Source: Streptomyces sp. I6 (GTDB taxonomy: Bacteria; Actinomycetota; Actinomycetes; Streptomycetales; Streptomycetaceae). From it: a stretch of 64,000 nt of DNA. The position numbers and the translations under genes are program-made. The stretch is taken from the NCBI GenBank assembly GCA_003725745.1, contig RHDP01000001.1:4968501-5032500 (forward strand), given 5' to 3'. The notes beneath the pieces are model-generated. The model did no database searches, was not told the DNA's origin, and saw only the letters and a list, made by a program, of their open reading frames with translations. Below are positions 59,688-64,000 of the stretch, piece after piece; position 1 is the stretch's first letter, and every line of letters starts with the position of its first letter.

Positions 59688-61874
59688 ATGGACGGCGTGC
59701 TGGACGAACCGCTGACCAAGACGCTCGGCCCCGTGACCGCCAAGGTCATGGCCGAGAACCTCGACCTGCGCACCGTCGGTGATCTGCTGCACCACTATCC
59801 GCGCCGGTACGAGGAGCGCGGGCAGCTGACCCGGCTCGCCGAGCTGCCGCTGGACGAGCATGTGACCGTCGTCGCCCAGGTCGCCGACGCCCGTGTGCTC
59901 ACGTTCAACGGCGGGCGCGGCCGGCGGCTGGAGGTCACCATCACCGACGGCACCGGACGGCTCCAGCTGGTGTTCTTCGGGCGCGGTGTGCACCGGCCCC
60001 AAAAGGATCTGCTGCCCGGCACCCGCGCCATGTTCGCGGGCAGGGTCTCCGTGTTCAACCGCAAGCTGCAACTCGCCCACCCCACGTACGAGCGGCTCGA
60101 CGCCGAGAGCGGCGAGGGCGCGGTCAGCGCCTTCGCCGGAAGGCTCATCCCGATCTACCCGGCCTGCAAGGGCCTGGAGTCCTGGAAGATCGCCAAGGCC
60201 GTCGACGCCGTCCTCCCGCACGCGACGGAGGCCGTCGACCCGCTGCCGGCCACGCTGCGCGAGGGTCGCGGTCTCGTCCCTCTCCCGCAAGCCCTGCTGA
60301 AGATCCACCGCCCGCAGACCAAGGCCGACGTGGAGGCGGCGAGACAGCGGCTGAAGTGGGACGAGGCCTTCGTCCTCCAAGTCGCCCTCGCCCGGCGCCG
60401 GTACGCGGACGCGCAGCTCCCCGCCGTCGCCCGCAGGCCCGTGCCGGACGGACTGCTCGACGTCTTCGACGCACGGCTGCCGTTCACCCTCACCGAGGGC
60501 CAGCGGAAGGTCTCCGCCGAGATCTTCGGCGATCTGGCCACGGAGCATCCGATGCACCGGCTGCTCCAAGGGGAGGTCGGCAGCGGCAAGACCCTGGTCG
60601 CCCTGCGCGCCATGCTCGCCGTGGTGGACGCGGGAGGGCAGTCGGCGATGCTGGCGCCCACCGAGGTCCTCGCCCAGCAGCACCACCGGTCCGTCGTCGA
60701 GATGATGGGCGACCTCGCGGAGGGCGGGATGCTCGGCGGCGCCGAGCGTGCCACCAAGGTCGTGCTGCTCACCGGATCGATGGGTGCGGCCGCCCGCCGC
60801 CATGCCCTGCTCGACCTCGCCACCGGCGAGGCGGGGATCGTCATCGGCACGCACGCCCTGATCGAGGACAAGGTGCAGTTCCACGACCTGGGCCTGGTCG
60901 TCGTGGACGAGCAGCACCGATTCGGTGTCGAGCAGCGCGACGCCCTGCGCGGCAAGGGCAGGCAGCCGCCGCATCTGCTGGTGATGACCGCCACCCCGAT
61001 CCCCCGCACGGTCGCCATGACCGTCTTCGGCGATCTGGAGACGTCCGTGCTGGACCAGCTGCCCGCCGGGCGCTCGCCGATCGCCTCGCACGTGGTCCCC
61101 GCCGCGGACAAGCCGCACTTCCTGGCGCGGGCCTGGGAGCGGGTGCGCGAGGAGGTGGAGACCGGTCACCAGGCGTACGTCGTCTGCCCGCGCATCGGCG
61201 ACGACCTCGACAGCTCCGCCGATGCCCGGGGGAGGTCGCCGGAGGACGAGGCCGAGAAGCGTCCGCCGCTGGCCGTGCTGGACGTGGCCGGGCAGCTGGC
61301 GGCCGGTCCGCTGAAGGGCCTGCGCGTGGAGGTGCTGCACGGCCGCATGGCGCCCGACGACAAGGACGCGGTCATGCGCCGCTTCGCCGCGGGCGAGGTG
61401 GACGTGCTCGTCGCCACGACCGTCATCGAGGTCGGCGTGAACGTACCCAACGCCACCGCGATGGTGATCATGGATGCCGACCGTTTCGGCGTCTCCCAGC
61501 TCCACCAACTGCGCGGCCGGGTCGGCCGCGGCTCGGCCCCCGGGCTCTGCCTGCTCGTCACGGAGATGCCCGAGGCGAGTCCCGCACGCGCCCGGCTCGG
61601 CGCGGTCGCCGCGACCCTGGACGGCTTCGAGCTCTCCCGTATCGACCTCGAACAGCGCCGCGAGGGCGATGTGCTGGGCCAGGCCCAGTCGGGAGTGCGC
61701 TCCTCGCTGCGGGTCCTCGCGGTCATCGAGGACGAGGAGATCATCGCCGCGGCCCGCGAGGAGGCCGTGTCCGTGGTCGCCGCCGACCCGGAGCTGGCGG
61801 CACTCCCCGAACTGAGGACCGCCCTGGACGCCCTGCTGGACAAGGACCGCGAGCAGTACCTGGACAAGGGCTGA
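59688..61874 (+). CDS. recG: ATP-dependent DNA helicase RecG
   Basis: 728 residues. Remodels stalled replication forks and Holliday junctions. Wedge (OB-fold) domain at residues about 45-150 (VTVVAQVADARVLTFNGGRG, RLQLVFFGRGV). Helicase motifs: I QGEVGSGKTLVALRAML, Ia MLAPTEVLAQQHH, II VVVDEQHRFGVEQRDALRGK (DEQH), III VMTATPIPRTVAMTVFGD, V VATTVIEVGVNVPNATAMVI, VI QLRGRVGRGSAPG. ATG at 59688 is the conserved start. It lies 239 bases after the DAK2 gene. Confidence 0.96.
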   Translation: MDGVLDEPLTKTLGPVTAKVMAENLDLRTVGDLLHHYPRRYEERGQLTRLAELPLDEHVTVVAQVADARVLTFNGGRGRRLEVTITDGTGRLQLVFFGRGVHRPQKDLLPGTRAMFAGRVSVFNRKLQLAHPTYERLDAESGEGAVSAFAGRLIPIYPACKGLESWKIAKAVDAVLPHATEAVDPLPATLREGRGLVPLPQALLKIHRPQTKADVEAARQRLKWDEAFVLQVALARRRYADAQLPAVARRPVPDGLLDVFDARLPFTLTEGQRKVSAEIFGDLATEHPMHRLLQGEVGSGKTLVALRAMLAVVDAGGQSAMLAPTEVLAQQHHRSVVEMMGDLAEGGMLGGAERATKVVLLTGSMGAAARRHALLDLATGEAGIVIGTHALIEDKVQFHDLGLVVVDEQHRFGVEQRDALRGKGRQPPHLLVMTATPIPRTVAMTVFGDLETSVLDQLPAGRSPIASHVVPAADKPHFLARAWERVREEVETGHQAYVVCPRIGDDLDSSADARGRSPEDEAEKRPPLAVLDVAGQLAAGPLKGLRVEVLHGRMAPDDKDAVMRRFAAGEVDVLVATTVIEVGVNVPNATAMVIMDADRFGVSQLHQLRGRVGRGSAPGLCLLVTEMPEASPARARLGAVAATLDGFELSRIDLEQRREGDVLGQAQSGVRSSLRVLAVIEDEEIIAAAREEAVSVVAADPELAALPELRTALDALLDKDREQYLDKG

Positions 61875-62056
61875 GCCCACGGGCGGGGCCGGGTGCGCCT
61901 GCGGCCCCGGGCCGGGCCGTGCCTCCTCCCGCACCGGGCCCGGACGGGAGGGGTCCGCAGCCGCGCGCAGCCCATATCGTGGAGATGACCGGATCGGTCC
62001 GACCGCCGCGACCAGGCCGTCGAGCCGATCGAGCGACGTCTCCGCGAAGGACCCAG

Positions 62057-62640
62057 ATGACCCGCGTGATCGCCGGTGCGGCCGGCGGACGCCGCCTGGC
62101 CGTACCGCCGGGCAACGGCACCCGCCCCACCTCCGACCGGGCCCGTGAGGGACTGTTCTCCACCTGGGAGTCGCTGCTCGGCCCCTCGGGGGACTGCGTG
62201 TCGCGGACCTCTACGCGGGCTCGGGCGCCGTCGGCCTGGAGGCGCTGTCCCGCGGCGCGTCCCACGCCCTGCTCGTCGAGGCCGACGCCCGCGCCGCCCG
62301 CACCGTCCGGGAGAACGTCAGGACCCTGGCCCTGCCCGGAGCCGAGGTCCGGTCCGGCCGGGCCGAGCAGATCGTCCAGGGGCCGCCGCCGGCGGAACCG
62401 TACGACGTGGTGTTCCTCGACCCGCCGTACGCCGTCACGGACGACGATCTTCGCGAGATTCTCCTCACACTCCGCTCGGGAGGCTGGCTCGCGGAGGACG
62501 CCGTCGTCACCGTGGAGCGCAGCACCAGGGGCGGAGAGTTCGCCTGGCCGGACGGGATCGAGCCGTTGCGGGCCCGTCGCTACGGCGAGGGGACGCTTTG
62601 GTACGGTCGCGCCGCCGCCGCGTGCGAAGACGCACCATGA
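62057..62640 (+). CDS. rsmD: 16S rRNA (guanine(966)-N2)-methyltransferase (frame broken)
   Basis: 194 residues after repair. N-terminal TRVIAGAAGGRRLAVPPGNG and RPTSDRAREGLFSTWESLL match RsmD. After the G run 62188-62192 (one base short) the frame continues as LRVADLYAGSGAVGLEALSR, GASHALLVEADARAARTVR, and catalytic motif IV VVFLDPPYAVTDDDL. As written the first frame ends early without the SAM-binding GSG motif. ATG at 62057 follows GAAGG. It overlaps the coaD frame at 62637. Confidence 0.92.
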
Positions 62641-62666
62641 CCGGACCGGAGAGCGAGGGACTTCAG

Positions 62667-63146
62667 TTGCGCCGCGCCGTCTGTCCGGGGTCGTTCGACC
62701 CCATCACCAATGGACACCTCGACATCATCGCCCGCGCCTCCAAGCTGTACGACGTGGTGCACGTGGTGGTGATGATCAACCAGTCCAAGCAGGGGCTGTT
62801 CACCGTCGACGAGCGGATCGGGCTGATCCGCGACGTCACCGCCGAGTACGGCAACGTCGAGGTCGAGGCGTACCACGGGCTGCTCGTCGACTACTGCAAG
62901 GAGCGGGACATCCCCGCCATCGTCAAGGGCCTGCGGGCGGTCAGCGACTTCGACTACGAGCTGCAGATGGCCCAGATGAACAACGGCCTGTCGGGTGTCG
63001 AGACGCTCTTCGTGCCGACCAGCCCGACCTACAGCTTCCTGTCGTCCTCGCTGGTCAAGGAAGTCGCGGCCTGGGGCGGGGACGTCTCCCACCTGGTGCC
63101 GCCGGCCGTCCTGGAGGCGCTGACCGAACGGCTCCCGGGGAAGTGA
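62667..63146 (+). CDS. coaD: Phosphopantetheine adenylyltransferase
   Basis: 159 residues, the family length. Adds AMP to phosphopantetheine in coenzyme A synthesis. Motifs: RRAVCPGSFDPITNGHLDII (T/HxGH type at residues 2-21), MINQSKQGLFTVDERIGLIR, YHGLLVDYCKERDIPAIVKG, LRAVSDFDYELQMAQMNN, ETLFVPTSPTYSFLSSSLVK. TTG at 62667 with GAGGGA upstream gives the family start. The earlier ATG at 62637, which overlaps the rsmD stop codon, would add 10 residues and is less likely. Confidence 0.94.
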   Translation: MRRAVCPGSFDPITNGHLDIIARASKLYDVVHVVVMINQSKQGLFTVDERIGLIRDVTAEYGNVEVEAYHGLLVDYCKERDIPAIVKGLRAVSDFDYELQMAQMNNGLSGVETLFVPTSPTYSFLSSSLVKEVAAWGGDVSHLVPPAVLEALTERLPGK

Positions 63147-63288
63147 CACGGGCGACGGCGCTGGCGCCGCCTCCCGGCGTTCCGCTGACGTTCCGTCATC
63201 CGGTGTCGGACCGGCACCGGCTGCCCGTACAGTCGTTGCGTCCGGCTCCAAAACGGCTGTAGTGACTGTAGAGAGTGGCGAGCACACG

Positions 63289-64000
63289 GTGGACGTGCAG
63301 AAGAAGCTCGACGACATCGTCGAGGCGGTCGGGAACGCCCGGTCCATGCCCATGTCGGCCTCCTGCGTGGTCAACCGCGCCGAACTGCTCGCCCTGCTCG
63401 AAGAGGTCCGGCAGGCGCTCCCCGGCTCGCTCGCCCAGGCCCGCGAGCTGATCGGCGACCGCGAGCAGATGGTCGAGCAGGCCCGCCAGGAGGCCGAGCG
63501 GATCATCCAGGCCGCCCACTCCGAGCGGGGCACCCTGCTCTCCGGCACGCAGCTCGCGCGGCAGTCCCAGGAGGAGGCCGACCGGATCCTCGCCGAAGCC
63601 CGCCGGGAGGCCGAGGAGATCCGCGCCGAGGCCGACGACTACGTCGACTCCAAACTCGCCAACTTCGAGGTCGTCCTCAACAAGACCATCGGCTCCGTCG
63701 ACCGGGGCCGCGAGAAGCTGCTCGGCCGCGGCCCCGGGGTGGCCGATCCCGCCGACGACGACGCCCCCGAGTACAGCGCGGATCCGCAGACGCTGGTCCG
63801 GCGCGCGGACGACTATGTGGACGCCAAGCTCAGCGCCTTCGAGGCGGTGCTCTCCAAGACGCTGGAGGCCGTCGGCCGGGGCAGGCAGAAGCTGCACGGC
63901 CGGATCGCAACGGACGACCTGGGCGCGCACATGGCCGCACAGGAGTCCGCCGGCACCGCGCGGCACACCAGCGACGCCGACTACCTCGCCGGGCTGGCGG
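63289..64000 (+). CDS. DivIVA-like coiled-coil cell division/ATP synthase B-like protein (partial)
   Basis: The window ends inside the gene; 237 codons are present. GTG at 63289 starts VDVQKKLDDIVEAVGNARSM. The protein is a long coiled coil (LSLLEEVRQ-type LLALLEEVRQALPGSLAQAR, MVEQARQEAERIIQAAHSER, EEADRILAEARREAEEIRAE). It contains two similar modules, ADDYVDSKLANFEVVLNKT and ADDYVDAKLSAFEAVLSKT, each followed by GRGREK/GRGRQKLHG. It matches the protein after coaD in S. coelicolor, usually annotated as ATP synthase F0 subunit B or DivIVA-like. It is probably cytoplasmic and involved in scaffold or membrane binding; function unproven. No clear ribosome site. Confidence 0.82.
   Translation, partial: MDVQKKLDDIVEAVGNARSMPMSASCVVNRAELLALLEEVRQALPGSLAQARELIGDREQMVEQARQEAERIIQAAHSERGTLLSGTQLARQSQEEADRILAEARREAEEIRAEADDYVDSKLANFEVVLNKTIGSVDRGREKLLGRGPGVADPADDDAPEYSADPQTLVRRADDYVDAKLSAFEAVLSKTLEAVGRGRQKLHGRIATDDLGAHMAAQESAGTARHTSDADYLAGLA

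Overview
The window is a high-GC actinobacterial chromosome segment, almost certainly from a Streptomyces. The evidence is strong G/C third-position bias, GTG and TTG starts decided by GAGG-type Shine-Dalgarno sequences, two tandem conservons (cvnABCD), ndgR facing leuCD, the long-tailed HU protein HupS and acetyl-CoA carboxylase accB-accE. From memory, the gene order follows the S. coelicolor core region from ilvB to the DivIVA-like gene after coaD (about SCO5512 to SCO5569). No prophage, IS element, CRISPR array or biosynthetic cluster was seen.

Layout. 1-3.8 kb: branched-chain amino acid and serine synthesis (end of ilvB, ilvN, ilvC, serA). 4.1-8.5 kb: proline catabolism (PucR-type regulator, divergent proline dehydrogenase and P5C dehydrogenase). 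8.6-10.6 kb: small proteins and an AAC(2')-like acetyltransferase. 11-13.5 kb: leuB and ilvE. 13.7-19.8 kb: accessory nitrogen island (NCS1 permease, fused urease gamma/beta, variant urease alpha, agmatine deiminase, TetR regulator). 20-29.1 kb: a membrane-anchored protein, citramalate synthase behind a possible attenuator, a GNAT protein, a YceI protein and accB-accE. 29.5-39.8 kb: two tandem conservons on the minus strand. 40.3-45.7 kb: a small repeat peptide gene, an FAH-family hydrolase, gltX, a HAD hydrolase, five tRNA genes (Gln-Glu-Glu-Gln-Glu) and a MerR/DUF4188 pair. 45.9-50 kb: ndgR, leuC, leuD, hupS. 50-64 kb: cofC-type guanylyltransferase, acyltransferase, gpsA, ddl, thiL, thiD, rpmB, DAK2 protein, recG, rsmD, coaD and a DivIVA-like coiled-coil protein.

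Functionally, much of the window feeds branched-chain amino acid synthesis: ilvBNC, leuB, ilvE, cimA and leuCD lie here, with NdgR and a candidate leader/terminator as control points. The conservons are membrane sensor/GTPase modules. The urease-like and agmatine deiminase island suggests breakdown of a guanidino or ureido compound.

Quality warning. Ten genes have a reading frame broken by what looks like the loss of one G or C inside a G/C homopolymer (12 sites: ilvC, pucR twice, ureC, aguA, cvnA1, cvnA2 twice, gltX, the acyltransferase, the DAK2 gene, rsmD). Several of these genes are expected to be essential and all resume in the next frame, so sequencing error is much more likely than pseudogenes. 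They are annotated as single genes with the break noted.
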